A stretch of DNA of 64,000 nt, from positions 1,612,001 to 1,676,000 of the forward strand of contig NZ_CP121194.1 of NCBI RefSeq assembly GCF_039993895.1, in the 5' to 3' direction. This document shows, in pieces, positions 8,629 to 17,015 of this stretch. Both the position numbers and the translations under genes were made by a program. Position 1 is the first letter of the stretch; every line of letters begins with the position of its first letter. This stretch comes from Edaphobacter paludis (GTDB lineage Bacteria; Acidobacteriota; Terriglobia; Terriglobales; Acidobacteriaceae). Under the pieces are notes generated by a model. It saw nothing but the letters and a program-made list of their open reading frames with translations, made no database searches and had not been told where the DNA came from.

Positions 8629-9238
8629 ATTCTGTGACAGCTATCAAGCGTGCCCAAAGAGCCTTTGTTCCCACATCGGTCTTCGCCGAGACGGTGAGGA
8701 CCTCATCTACCCCATGCTCCCGCTTCAATGCCGCAACCGACTTTGCCAGCACGTTATTTGAGAGGCGGTCTGCCTTCGTCCCCACGACGAGAAAAGGCCG
8801 CTGCGTCTGTTTGAAGTAGTTGATGAGTTGAGTATCGTTCGGCTGCGGTGGAATATTTGTGTCCACAAGGCAGATGCATAACGCGAGGGCATCGCGGTCG
8901 GCCAGATATGGTTCGATAAACTTAGGCCATTCCGCTGAGATCGACTTCGAAATTTTGGCATAACCGTAGCCCGGCAGGTCGGCGAAGATCAGAGTCGGCC
9001 TCTGCTTCATTTTGTCACCCGCGCCCTCATGCAGTGCGAAGAAGTTGATCGCCCGCGTGCGTCCCGGTGTGGACGAGGTGTGCGCCTGCTTCGACCCAAG
9101 CAGCGAGTTGATGAGCGATGATTTGCCGACGTTGGAGCGGCCAAGAAAAGCCACTTCTGGCGCCCCATAAGTTTTGGCATCGGAAGGGAAGTGAGCAACG
9201 TCGGTTGCGGACAGCAGAAACACGGGAGTCAACGGCAT
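8627..9238 (-). CDS. engB: Ribosome-biogenesis GTPase EngB (YihA/YsxC)
   Basis: Essential GTPase acting on large-subunit assembly. A 203-residue protein with all G motifs: G1 GRSNVGKSSL (about 32-41), G2/switch I region with STPGRTRAINFF, G3 DLPGYGYA (about 90-97), G4 GTKADRL, and G5 SAKTD. Length matches the family. The gene is convergent with the inositol-phosphate synthase gene and its stop codon lies at the end of that gene's terminator. The upstream lipoprotein gene is in the same direction, 80 bp away. Confidence 0.95.
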   Translation of the reverse strand: MPLTPVFLLSATDVAHFPSDAKTYGAPEVAFLGRSNVGKSSLINSLLGSKQAHTSSTPGRTRAINFFALHEGAGDKMKQRPTLIFADLPGYGYAKISKSISAEWPKFIEPYLADRDALALCICLVDTNIPPQPNDTQLINYFKQTQRPFLVVGTKADRLSNNVLAKSVAALKREHGVDEVLTVSAKTDVGTKALWARLIAVTE

Positions 9239-9318
9239 GGCTTCAGTCTATCGTCCATGCAGCAAAAAGCGCACCGGCAGCGAAGCCTGATGCGCTTTCC
9301 CGAACGGGAAGGATCGAA

Positions 9319-10146
9319 TTACCGGACGGTGAGCGGAGAGGTGAGCCGGAAGGTAATCTGCGATTCAGCCGGAATCACGACATCCTTGTTGCCGGTGAAT
9401 GCGGAGCCAGCCGTACCTGCGCCAGCACCAGCCAGACCGCCAATCAGAGCGCCCTTCCCGCCGCCTGCGATGCCGCCGATGATCGCTCCGAGGCCAGTGC
9501 CGCCGCCTGCCATAACGGCGGTTCGTTTGCCTTTACCCTTTGCGACCTGCTCAAATTCAGAGGTTTGCACCGGAATTCCGGCAATCGAAGTCAACTGGAT
9601 GCCCAGATCGCCAGCCCCCTTGAAGCGTCCTTGCCCTTTGGATGCAACTACAGTTCCGGTGACCCGTGTACCTCGTTTGAATAGGCTGCCGCCGCCTCTT
9701 GTCCGCAGCGGCTCGCTCAAAACACCACTGAAGCTGTCACCGACGTTGTTTCGCTTTGCACTCAGCGTCTCGGAGATGCTGACCCGTACTATTGTCCCGC
9801 TAGGTACAACTGTCGCTACGGAAGTCGGAGCTACTGGAGCTGCCTCAGGTGCCGGGGCGGCTGTACTTGCCGCCGGAGTTGGAGCCTCCTGTTTTGCTGC
9901 CTGTGCCGGTGCTGTGCCCGCAGGATAGGTCACGGAGCCATCCGGGTTGGTGATGGACCCGTCCGCATTCCTGGTAGCCACCGCTGGCTTGGTCCCTGCC
10001 GGATAGGTTACAGATCCGTCAGGATTCGTAATGGATCCGTCCGCATTTTTCGTGCCCGCTGGAGGAGCACTATGGCATCCGCTTAAAATCATTGCCGCGC
10101 CCAGGGCCAAAGCTGCCCACATCTTCATCGGCTTGGTATCTTTCAT
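9319..10146 (-). CDS. Lipoprotein with tandem NPDG repeats and glycine-zipper tail
   Basis: A 275-residue exported protein. Signal sequence and lipobox LSGC predict lipidation at Cys24. Two near-identical 19-residue repeats (N34-T52 and N60-T78, pattern NADGSITNPDGSVTYPAGT) follow, then an Ala/Pro linker, then a domain beginning VPSGTIVRVSISETLSAKRN, and a glycine-zipper segment (about 218-252, GGTGLGAIIGGIAGGGKGAL...) that may insert in or lie on a membrane. GGAGG six bases before the ATG fixes the start. Function unknown; I know similar layouts only from hypothetical proteins of this phylum. Confidence 0.8.
   Translation of the reverse strand: MKDTKPMKMWAALALGAAMILSGCHSAPPAGTKNADGSITNPDGSVTYPAGTKPAVATRNADGSITNPDGSVTYPAGTAPAQAAKQEAPTPAASTAAPAPEAAPVAPTSVATVVPSGTIVRVSISETLSAKRNNVGDSFSGVLSEPLRTRGGGSLFKRGTRVTGTVVASKGQGRFKGAGDLGIQLTSIAGIPVQTSEFEQVAKGKGKRTAVMAGGGTGLGAIIGGIAGGGKGALIGGLAGAGAGTAGSAFTGNKDVVIPAESQITFRLTSPLTVR
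9913..10047 (-). repeat. Two 57-bp in-gene direct repeats
   Basis: Bases 9991-10047 and 9913-9969 encode the same 19 residues with few nucleotide differences, separated by 21 bp (78-bp period). They encode the surface linker of the lipoprotein and could vary in copy number between strains. Confidence 0.85.
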
Positions 10147-10284
10147 GGTCGTCCTCCGTAATTTTGCGAAGAGCTGCTAACTCAAGCTTCCCCTGTCATT
10201 TGATGCACCCTAATACCTTAGTGCAAAGTCATGCAGCGCGAAACTCCTAAGTTGTGGTAAATAGGGAAAGCGATTGCTATGCTG

Positions 10285-10623
10285 CTACTGTGCAGCCAGG
10301 CTGAATATCTTTTCCATCGCCACCCACTTCTGCCCGGGGTTAGACTGCGGCAGCTCCTGCTGAAACTGCTCCATCAGCCTCTCCCACTCCTGTACTTTTG
10401 CGTTGGAAGCATCTGCGGCTGCCTTGGCCGACAGTGAGAACTGATCGTCTACCTCCATGATCATGAACAATCGCGTTCCGGTCAGATAAATCTCCATATC
10501 GACAATTCCTGCATCAAGCAAACTCTTCTTGACCTCTGGCCAGATTTTGACGTGATAGCGCTTGTACTCCGAGATGGCGTTCTCGTCGTTCTTAAGATCC
10601 AGGGTTAGACAATGACGTGGCAT
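10285..10623 (-). CDS. rhaM: L-rhamnose/L-fucose-type mutarotase
   Basis: A 112-residue protein of the RhaM (COG3254-type) mutarotase family, interconverting alpha and beta pyranose anomers of a 6-deoxy-L-sugar. The active-site block YKRYHVKIWPEV gives Tyr20, His24 and Trp28; MEIYLTGTRLFMIMEV is the second conserved strand pair. The ribosome site GGAGGA lies just before the ATG. It diverges from an L-fuconate-type operon across a symmetric promoter/operator, so the natural sugar may be L-fucose or a relative rather than rhamnose; the symbol follows the family name. Confidence 0.88.
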   Translation of the reverse strand: MPRHCLTLDLKNDENAISEYKRYHVKIWPEVKKSLLDAGIVDMEIYLTGTRLFMIMEVDDQFSLSAKAAADASNAKVQEWERLMEQFQQELPQSNPGQKWVAMEKIFSLAAQ

Positions 10624-10642
10624 TCTTCCTCCGATTATTCCT

Positions 10643-10675
10643 TTGACATTGTCCGCTGCGTGCAGACAATGTCAA
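10643..10675. promoter_or_regulatory. Symmetric divergent promoter/operator of the fuconate module
   Basis: TTGACATTGTC (10643-10653) is an exact inverted repeat of GACAATGTCAA (10665-10675). Each arm holds a 9-bp near-palindrome GACAWTGTC, with centres 20 bp apart, about two helical turns. On each strand the arms also give a -35 TTGACA and, 16 bp on, GACAAT as a -10, pointing towards rhaM on one strand and the SDR operon on the other. Regulator unknown. Confidence 0.7.
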
Positions 10676-10819
10676 CGGCAGAATGGCATTTTCATCGGAA
10701 ACTCTTTCTACTCGACGAGGAACCCTTCTCTTTACTATAAGAAGGCCAAAAAATATCTTTTCAGCGGCTTCACGAAAACGAGTTATCCTTTCTTCTATGT
10801 ATCAATCGGATTTCAACCT

Positions 10820-11569
10820 ATGACAGATACTTTTCGCCTGGAAAATAAAATTGCCCTCGTTACCGGCGGAGGCAGCGGCATCGGCGCCGCTACTGCCCGC
10901 GAACTTGCTCGCGCCGGTGCGCATGTCCTGATCGCCGACCTTAATCTTGCAGCGGCTCAAGCATTGGCCGCCGAGTTGCCTGATGCCCGCGCCGTCGCCA
11001 TGGATGTCACTGAGTCTGCGTCCATCGCCTCTGCATTCGTGAGCATTCCTCAACTCGACATCCTTGTCAACAACGCCGGAATAGGCCTGGTGGGCGATAT
11101 TACGCACACGTCGGAAGAAGACTTTGCCCGAGTGATGAAGGTCAATGTTCACAGCGTCTTTCTGGTGACACAGGCCGCCCTTCCACTACTGCTTGCCTCG
11201 CATGGCAGCATCGTCAATATCGGCTCAGTGGCGGCCACGGTGGGAGTGAAGCAGCGTTTTGCCTACTGCGCCAGCAAAGGTGCTGTGCTGGCGATGACCC
11301 GTCAGATTGCTGTCGATTACCCGAAAGAGCTGCGGATCAACTGCATCGCTCCCGGCACGGTTCAGACTCCCTTCGTTGAGGGCTATCTGGATAAGTACCA
11401 TGCCCACGAAAAGGAAAAGGTTCGCGCCGAACTTGTCGCCCGTCAGCCCATCGGCCGCCTCGGAACGCCTGAGGACATCGCTTCGCTTGTCCGCTATCTC
11501 TGCTCCCGCGAGGCCGAGTTCATCAATGGCGCTCTCATCCCGATCGACGGTGGCTGGACCGCAGCCTGA
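10820..11569 (+). CDS. SDR dehydrogenase, probable 2-keto-3-deoxy-L-fuconate dehydrogenase
   Basis: A 250-residue NAD(P)-dependent short-chain dehydrogenase: cofactor motif TGGGSGIG (15-22), NNAG (84-87), catalytic Ser136, Tyr149 and Lys153 (YCASK), C-terminal INGALIPIDGG. I chose the ATG at 10820 since the earlier in-frame codons do not resemble the family. Next to an L-fuconate dehydratase and a fumarylacetoacetase-type hydrolase it most likely oxidises 2-keto-3-deoxy-L-fuconate to the 2,4-diketo acid, as in the Xanthomonas pathway. The assignment of substrate is by context. A 143-bp leader separates it from the shared promoter. Confidence 0.82.
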   Translation: MTDTFRLENKIALVTGGGSGIGAATARELARAGAHVLIADLNLAAAQALAAELPDARAVAMDVTESASIASAFVSIPQLDILVNNAGIGLVGDITHTSEEDFARVMKVNVHSVFLVTQAALPLLLASHGSIVNIGSVAATVGVKQRFAYCASKGAVLAMTRQIAVDYPKELRINCIAPGTVQTPFVEGYLDKYHAHEKEKVRAELVARQPIGRLGTPEDIASLVRYLCSREAEFINGALIPIDGGWTAA

Positions 11570-11620
11570 CCTGCGTCAACTCGACGCCTATCAAATTTTA
11601 AAGACAGGAAAGCCGCCACG

Positions 11621-12925
11621 TTGAACGACCTTTTCATTACTGCCGTCCGCGTCATCGATCTTCGTTTCCCTACGTCACGCGAGAACATCGGCTCCGACGC
11701 CGTCAATAAAGATCCCGATTACTCCGCCGCCTATTGCATCATTGAGACTAACTCCGACCTTCGGGGTCACGGCCTCTCGTTCACTCTCGGCCGTGGAACC
11801 GATCTCGTTGTTCAGGCTGCCGAGTATCTGTCGCGCTATGCCGTCAATCGCACCCTTTCCTCTATTACTGAAGACTTCCGCGCCTTTGCCCGTCAACTCA
11901 CCGACGACACCCAATTTCGCTGGCTTGGCCCCGAAAAAGGAGTCATTCAACTGGCCGCCGCCGCGCTGATCAACGCTGTCTGGGACCTCTACGCCCGCGT
12001 GGAGTCGAAGCCGCTTTGGCAACTCCTCTCCGAGATGGAACCGGCGCAGCTCATTAAAGCCATCGACTTCCGCTACATCGACGATGCACTCCCTCCTGAA
12101 GAGGCGCTCGACATCCTAACCACTCGCCGTCAAGGTCAGGCCGAGCGTCTGGCGCTGCTCAGGAAAGAAGGCTATCCCGCCTACACTACCTCTGCCGGAT
12201 GGTTCGGCTACAGCGAAGAAAAGATTCGTCGCCTCTCACGCGAAGCCCTTGCCGACGGCTGGACCTACTTCAAACTGAAGGTAGGCGGCGACGCAGCGGA
12301 CGACCTTCGCCGCGGCCACATCGTCCGCGAAGAGATCGGCTGGGTCAACAAGCTGATGGTCGATGCCAACCAGAAGTGGGGCGTCCTCGAAGCAGTCACG
12401 CGTACTCGCCAGCTCGCCGAGCTCCAACCCTGGTGGATGGAAGAGCCCACGAACCCTGACGATATCCTCGGCCACGCACGCATCCGCCGCGAGGTTCCCG
12501 AGGTACGCATCGCCACCGGCGAGCACGTCCATAATCGCATCATGTTCAAGCAGCTCCTCCAGGCACAAGCCATCGACGTCCTCCAGCTCGACAGTTGCCG
12601 GGTCGCCGGAGTTAATGAGAACCTCGCAATTATCCTCATGGCCGCCAAATTCAACGTGCCTGTTTGTCCTCATGCCGGGGGAGTAGGTCTCTGCGAGTAT
12701 GTTCAGCATCTCTCGGTCTTCGACTTTCTCAGTGTCTCTGCCTCACTTGAAAACCGGGTCATCGAGTTTGTCGATCACCTGCACGAGCACTTCGTCGATC
12801 CGGTCCGCATCCGCAACGGCCACTATCTTCTGCCTGAGCAGCCCGGTTACAGCATTGAGATTCGCAAAGAATCCCTAACCCGCTTCGCCTTCCCGCACGG
12901 CGCAGCCTGGAGCACCTCCGAATGA
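11621..12925 (+). CDS. L-fuconate dehydratase (enolase superfamily)
   Basis: Dehydrates L-fuconate to 2-keto-3-deoxy-L-fuconate. The 434-residue protein strongly resembles the ENOSF1/FucD branch: DLRFPTSRENIGSDAVNKD at the N terminus, WLGPEKGVIQLAAAALINAVWDL, the KxK base motif in FKLKVGG, metal ligands in VDANQKW, WWMEEPTNPDD and ATGEHVHNR, and CPHAGGVGLCEYVQHL near the C terminus. It starts at TTG (11621) with AGGAAAG upstream. It is 51 bp after the SDR gene and overlaps the next gene by 4 bp, indicating translational coupling. Confidence 0.93.
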   Translation: MNDLFITAVRVIDLRFPTSRENIGSDAVNKDPDYSAAYCIIETNSDLRGHGLSFTLGRGTDLVVQAAEYLSRYAVNRTLSSITEDFRAFARQLTDDTQFRWLGPEKGVIQLAAAALINAVWDLYARVESKPLWQLLSEMEPAQLIKAIDFRYIDDALPPEEALDILTTRRQGQAERLALLRKEGYPAYTTSAGWFGYSEEKIRRLSREALADGWTYFKLKVGGDAADDLRRGHIVREEIGWVNKLMVDANQKWGVLEAVTRTRQLAELQPWWMEEPTNPDDILGHARIRREVPEVRIATGEHVHNRIMFKQLLQAQAIDVLQLDSCRVAGVNENLAIILMAAKFNVPVCPHAGGVGLCEYVQHLSVFDFLSVSASLENRVIEFVDHLHEHFVDPVRIRNGHYLLPEQPGYSIEIRKESLTRFAFPHGAAWSTSE

Positions 12926-13845
12926 AACTCGTCACCTTCTCTTCCAAGATTGAAACCGGCGACGTGAAGCTCAGAACCCTGGGCACCTCTGTCTCAGCCG
13001 AGTTGCTGAACTTCGGTGTTCCGACGCCCGGCCTTCTCGTATCCACTGAGGGAAAGGAAGACGAGGTGGTGAGCCTCTCTTCACTCGGCTACCGCTCTGT
13101 CCGCAATATCATCGAAGCCGGAAAAGACGCCCTTGAAGAGGTTCAGGCGAAGGTGACCAATGCGCCTCGTTTTCCTATGTCGCGGGTCACGCTCCACGCG
13201 CCCATTACCCGGCCGCCGCGCATCTTCGCCATCGGCCTCAACTATCAGAAGCACGCCAACGAATCGAACATGGCTGTCCAGAAGGTTCCGACGGTCTTCA
13301 TGAAGCTCTCCAGCTCTGTCGTCGGACCCGATGCTCTCATCATTCTGCCCAGGATCAGCACGCAGCCAGACTACGAGGCGGAGTTCGCTGTCGTCATCGG
13401 CAAGCCCGGATACCAGATCGCGGCTAAGGACTGGCAGCAGTACGTCTTCGGCTACACCATCCTCAACGACGTCAGCGCACGCGATATCCAACTCGCCACC
13501 AGCCAGTGGACACTGGGAAAATCATTTCCCACCTTCGGCCCGCTCGGCCCAGCCATTGTCACCGCCGACGAAGTTCCCGATCCGCACTCGCTCGACATCT
13601 CACTCACCATCAACGGCGAAACCCTGCAAAAATCCAACACCAGCGATCTTATCTTCAAGGTTCCTGAGTTGATCGCCCATATTTCAAGCCTCACCCCGCT
13701 TCAGGCCGGAGATATCATCAGCACCGGAACCCCGGAAGGCGTAGGCCTTGGCCGGAATCCTCAACGCTGGCTCAAGCCGGACGAAGAGATCGTTATCACC
13801 ATTAGCAAGCTAGGGCAGCTCCGCAACCGCACAGTCGCGGAGTAG
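12922..13845 (+). CDS. Fumarylacetoacetase-family hydrolase, probable 2,4-diketo-3-deoxy-L-fuconate hydrolase
   Basis: A 307-residue FAH-fold enzyme. The metal triad is present: Glu152 and Glu154 in DYEAEFAVVIG and Asp183 in NDVSARDIQ; the C-terminal STGTPEGVG loop is typical. In this operon it most likely cleaves the diketo acid made by the SDR to pyruvate and L-lactate, completing a non-phosphorylating route for L-fucose (or L-galactose-type) acids. The ATG overlaps the dehydratase stop by 4 bp. L-fucose dehydrogenase and lactonase genes, the first two steps, are not in the window. Confidence 0.88.
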   Translation: MKLVTFSSKIETGDVKLRTLGTSVSAELLNFGVPTPGLLVSTEGKEDEVVSLSSLGYRSVRNIIEAGKDALEEVQAKVTNAPRFPMSRVTLHAPITRPPRIFAIGLNYQKHANESNMAVQKVPTVFMKLSSSVVGPDALIILPRISTQPDYEAEFAVVIGKPGYQIAAKDWQQYVFGYTILNDVSARDIQLATSQWTLGKSFPTFGPLGPAIVTADEVPDPHSLDISLTINGETLQKSNTSDLIFKVPELIAHISSLTPLQAGDIISTGTPEGVGLGRNPQRWLKPDEEIVITISKLGQLRNRTVAE

Positions 13846-13869
13846 CCCTTTCGAGCCGTCCTTCATGCA

Positions 13870-14361
13870 TCAGTTCCGCAGAGATTCATGATCGTAGCTG
13901 ATGACACGCGTCACCTTCCAAATGCCGTTTTTGTTCTGCCATAGCGTGATGAACTTCGCCTCGCCGAGATCATCATCCAATCCCGGATGGGTGAAGCGGT
14001 GCACTCCAATCTCAACTGCTCCATATCCATTCAGTGGATACACCTCCAGCGTTCCCGGAACCAACTCCCGGTGCACCTTGCCGCAGATATTCTTCTTGAT
14101 GGCCTCTATAAAGATCGGCTTGCCGACCGACAACCCCGTTTTGTCGTGATAAAACTCCAGATCGTCCGAAACCATCGCGCCCAGCGTATCCAGATCGCAC
14201 TTGTTATAGGCATTGAACAATTTGGTATCTAAGACCGACACCGTCTGAAAGAGCGCATTGGAAGTTGCTGCGGTGCTCTTGGTGTCGGGAGTTTGACCAG
14301 TCATGCACACGCCGGTCGTAGTCAGCACAGACAGCACAAGTAGAGCGATTTGCGTTCTCAT
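13870..14361 (-). CDS. Exported NTF2/SnoaL-fold protein
   Basis: A 163-residue protein with a signal peptide (hydrophobic 5-20) and a DUF4440/SnoaL-like core: LDTKLFNAYNKCDLDTLGAMVSDDLEFYHDKTG, FIEAIKKN, and the C-terminal strand pair KFITLWQNKNGIWKVTRVISYDH. Such folds serve as small-molecule binding pockets, some catalytic; no activity can be assigned. Convergent with the fuconate operon (24 bp between stops), so unlikely to belong to it. Confidence 0.8.
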   Translation of the reverse strand: MRTQIALLVLSVLTTTGVCMTGQTPDTKSTAATSNALFQTVSVLDTKLFNAYNKCDLDTLGAMVSDDLEFYHDKTGLSVGKPIFIEAIKKNICGKVHRELVPGTLEVYPLNGYGAVEIGVHRFTHPGLDDDLGEAKFITLWQNKNGIWKVTRVISYDHESLRN

Positions 14362-14364
14362 AGA

Positions 14365-14415
14365 TTTCTCTCACGTGGAATAGGTGACATGAAATACGTC
14401 ACCGTGAAAGAGAAA
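14365..14415. repeat. Imperfect inverted repeat at the start of the NTF2-like gene
   Basis: GGTGAC (14383-14388) and GTCACC (14398-14403) pair around a 9-base loop, with flanking TTTCTCTCACG and CGTGAAAGAGAAA partly complementary. It lies immediately before the minus-strand NTF2-like gene. It may be an operator or a leader hairpin. Confidence 0.4.
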
Positions 14416-14542
14416 GTTCCGAAAACTGAGAAATCGGTCATATGCTTTCGCCGGATTAATGAGGGCGACGAGTTCGATTCAGGTAAAGTAAGACTGATCC
14501 GAAAAGATGTAATCACTATCGGTACATTTCAGCTAACTCCCC

Positions 14543-16978
14543 ATGGGCCAGAAGAGTATCCCGCAGTCATTGCGCCGCCGCGTTCCCACTTTGCTATGGA
14601 TGGCGTTTTTTCTGTTTTTGCCCGCTCGGTTCGCCCATCCTCAAACGCAAGCCACCAACGTTCCCCTTATCCTCCCCTCCGCTATTACCTACGACTCGCA
14701 GGGCAACCTTTATATCGCTGAAACCGGTAATCACATCATTTGCAAGGTAGCCCCGACCGGCATCATTACAACTATCGCCGGAACCGGAACCCAGGGCTTC
14801 TCCGGCGACAACAGTCTCGCCACGGCCGCGCGCCTTGACTCGCCACAGGGGCTCGCGGTTGACGCCAACATTCTCTATATTGCAGATACCCACAACCACC
14901 GCATCCGCAAACTCGACCTGATTACTGGCATCATTGTCACCATCGCAGGTTCGACCGCAGGCTTCAGCGGCGACAATGGCGCCGCCGCCGCCGCACAATT
15001 CAACCTGCCCACAGCCCTCACCGTCGATGCAAACCATAATCTCTACATCGCCGATACCCAGAATCACCGCATCCGCAAGATCACCGCTGCGGGGCTCATC
15101 ACCACGGTAGCGGGTAATGGCGTACAGGGCTTCTCAGGCGACAACGGCGCAGCTATCGCCGCCACCATCGACTCTCCAGCCGGTCTGGCCGTCGATGCAG
15201 CCGGAGATCTCTATCTCTCCGACACCCACAACCACCGCATCCGCAAAATTACCGCTGCCTCCGGACTAATCACTACCATTGCCGGTGCATCTCCGGGGTT
15301 CTCGGGCGACAATGGCCCAGCGACTGCCGCCACGCTGGCTCTTCCTCACGGCCTCAGCATCGACAGCGCGGGAAACCTCTACATCGCCGACACAGCAAAT
15401 CATCGCATCCGCCGCATCGACGCCACTACCGGAGCTATCACCACCGTCGCCGGCAATGGCACGCAGACCTTCAGTGGCGACGAGGGCCTTGCCACGACTG
15501 CCGCGCTCGATTCACCTCGCTCCACCGTTGTGTCCCCTGCCGGTCTCGTTACCCTCGCCGACACCAGCAACCAGCGCGTTCGCCAACTCGATGTCCAACC
15601 CGCTCCGAACATTCACACCATCGCCGGACTCTCTACCAGATCAGTCAACCTGCTCACCCTCACTGCCCCGCCAACCATCGTTTACGGCACCGGGCAACTC
15701 ACCGCCAGTCTCGCGTCGCCCACGGCGACTGGCTCTATCAACTTCACACTCCTCAATCCCGTAACAGCCACCGGCACCACGCTTGAAACTGAGCCCCTCA
15801 CCGCGAGTACGGCAACCTTCGACACCAGCGCCCTCCCAGTCGGCACCTACAGCATCCTTGCTGCCTATACCGGAGACCCCACGCATCCCGCAACGCAAAG
15901 CCAGCCGCTTGCCGTCACCATCACGCCACGCCCTCTCGTCGCCGTACCCGATCCGATCACTCTCCTCTATGGCCAGCCGATTCCGATCCTCACAGGCTCT
16001 CTTATCGGCGATCTGCCCCAGGACGACGCTAACCTGACCTCTACCTTCACTGCGCAAATTGCTCCATTGTCTCCTGCAGCGACCTATCCCATTTCGGCCA
16101 CCCTCACGGGCGCAGCAGCCAAAAACTACATGTTCACCTCATCTCCCGCCAGCGTAACTATTGTGCCCGCACCCACACTTACCACGCTCATACCATCCGC
16201 AACCTCCATCACCGCAGGCATCCCCATCACCTTCACTGCACAAACGGTCAGCACAACCTCCGGAATACCCTCCGGCACGGTCACTTTCAAGGACGGGGCA
16301 ACCACCCTCCTCACCGCACCTATCCCAGCAATCTTCACTACCACGACTCTCAGCCCCGGCCCACACACTATTACCACCCTCTATGGCGGAGACCGAAACT
16401 TCATCGCGAGTACCTCTGCACCCGCTTTGATCACCGTCATCCCTGCGCCCGCGAACGCGCCTGACTTTACGCTTACCCCAACCGGCGCAGTGACGCAGAC
16501 GATTCCTTCGGGTGGCAGCGTCAGTTTCAACTTTAGCCTTCAGATTCAGGGCTCCACTCTGTCCAGCCCCATCACGCTGGCCGCAACAGGCCTTCCGCCC
16601 TTGGCGACCGCCTCATTTACCCCCGGTTATCTGCCGCCCGGAACAACGCCCAACACGTTCATCCTGACTATCAGCACTCCACAGACGACGGCTTTCCACA
16701 GCAACTCCGGTCCCACCGCCCTTCTCGCATTTCTCCTATTCCCCCTTACTGGTCTGGCCCTTCGCCTGCGCATCCGCGGCAGAGCAGTCACCATCGCGGT
16801 TCTCGGCAGTGCACTCGTCCTCTGCTCCGGCTGCGGGAGCCGCATCAACACCGGTGGCGCCACCACCAATCCGGTCAAGACCTACACCATTACGATCACC
16901 GGAACCGCCACCAGTCCCACCGGCAGCATCCTCCAGCATGCCACGACGGTTAGCCTGCTCGTCGAGTCGGTCAGCTAA
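14543..16978 (+). CDS. Secreted six-bladed NHL propeller with Ig-like domains
   Basis: An 811-residue envelope protein. After a signal peptide (about 16-34), six NHL repeats are readable, each with a block such as GLAVDAAGDLYLSDTHNHRIRK followed by ITTIAG and FSGDNGxAxxA, which would close one six-bladed beta-propeller (about 45-375). Two or three Ig-like domains follow (MBG-like about 390-540, Ig-like repeat about 545-640), then a hydrophobic segment (FLLFPLTGLALRLRIRG) and a second one ending in LCSGCGS, which resembles a lipobox in an odd C-terminal place. Binding or scaffolding outside the cell is inferred. The CACAACCACCGCATCCGCAA-type DNA motif recurs in the blades. Confidence 0.85.
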   Translation: MGQKSIPQSLRRRVPTLLWMAFFLFLPARFAHPQTQATNVPLILPSAITYDSQGNLYIAETGNHIICKVAPTGIITTIAGTGTQGFSGDNSLATAARLDSPQGLAVDANILYIADTHNHRIRKLDLITGIIVTIAGSTAGFSGDNGAAAAAQFNLPTALTVDANHNLYIADTQNHRIRKITAAGLITTVAGNGVQGFSGDNGAAIAATIDSPAGLAVDAAGDLYLSDTHNHRIRKITAASGLITTIAGASPGFSGDNGPATAATLALPHGLSIDSAGNLYIADTANHRIRRIDATTGAITTVAGNGTQTFSGDEGLATTAALDSPRSTVVSPAGLVTLADTSNQRVRQLDVQPAPNIHTIAGLSTRSVNLLTLTAPPTIVYGTGQLTASLASPTATGSINFTLLNPVTATGTTLETEPLTASTATFDTSALPVGTYSILAAYTGDPTHPATQSQPLAVTITPRPLVAVPDPITLLYGQPIPILTGSLIGDLPQDDANLTSTFTAQIAPLSPAATYPISATLTGAAAKNYMFTSSPASVTIVPAPTLTTLIPSATSITAGIPITFTAQTVSTTSGIPSGTVTFKDGATTLLTAPIPAIFTTTTLSPGPHTITTLYGGDRNFIASTSAPALITVIPAPANAPDFTLTPTGAVTQTIPSGGSVSFNFSLQIQGSTLSSPITLAATGLPPLATASFTPGYLPPGTTPNTFILTISTPQTTAFHSNSGPTALLAFLLFPLTGLALRLRIRGRAVTIAVLGSALVLCSGCGSRINTGGATTNPVKTYTITITGTATSPTGSILQHATTVSLLVESVS

Positions 16979-17015
16979 CTCAAATAAAAATCGATCAACT
17001 GGCTAGAATAGAAAG

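Noticed and set aside
14350..14721. 123-codon frame before the NHL protein gene
   Set aside because: No ribosome site or family pattern; it runs into the NHL gene in another frame and looks like chance.
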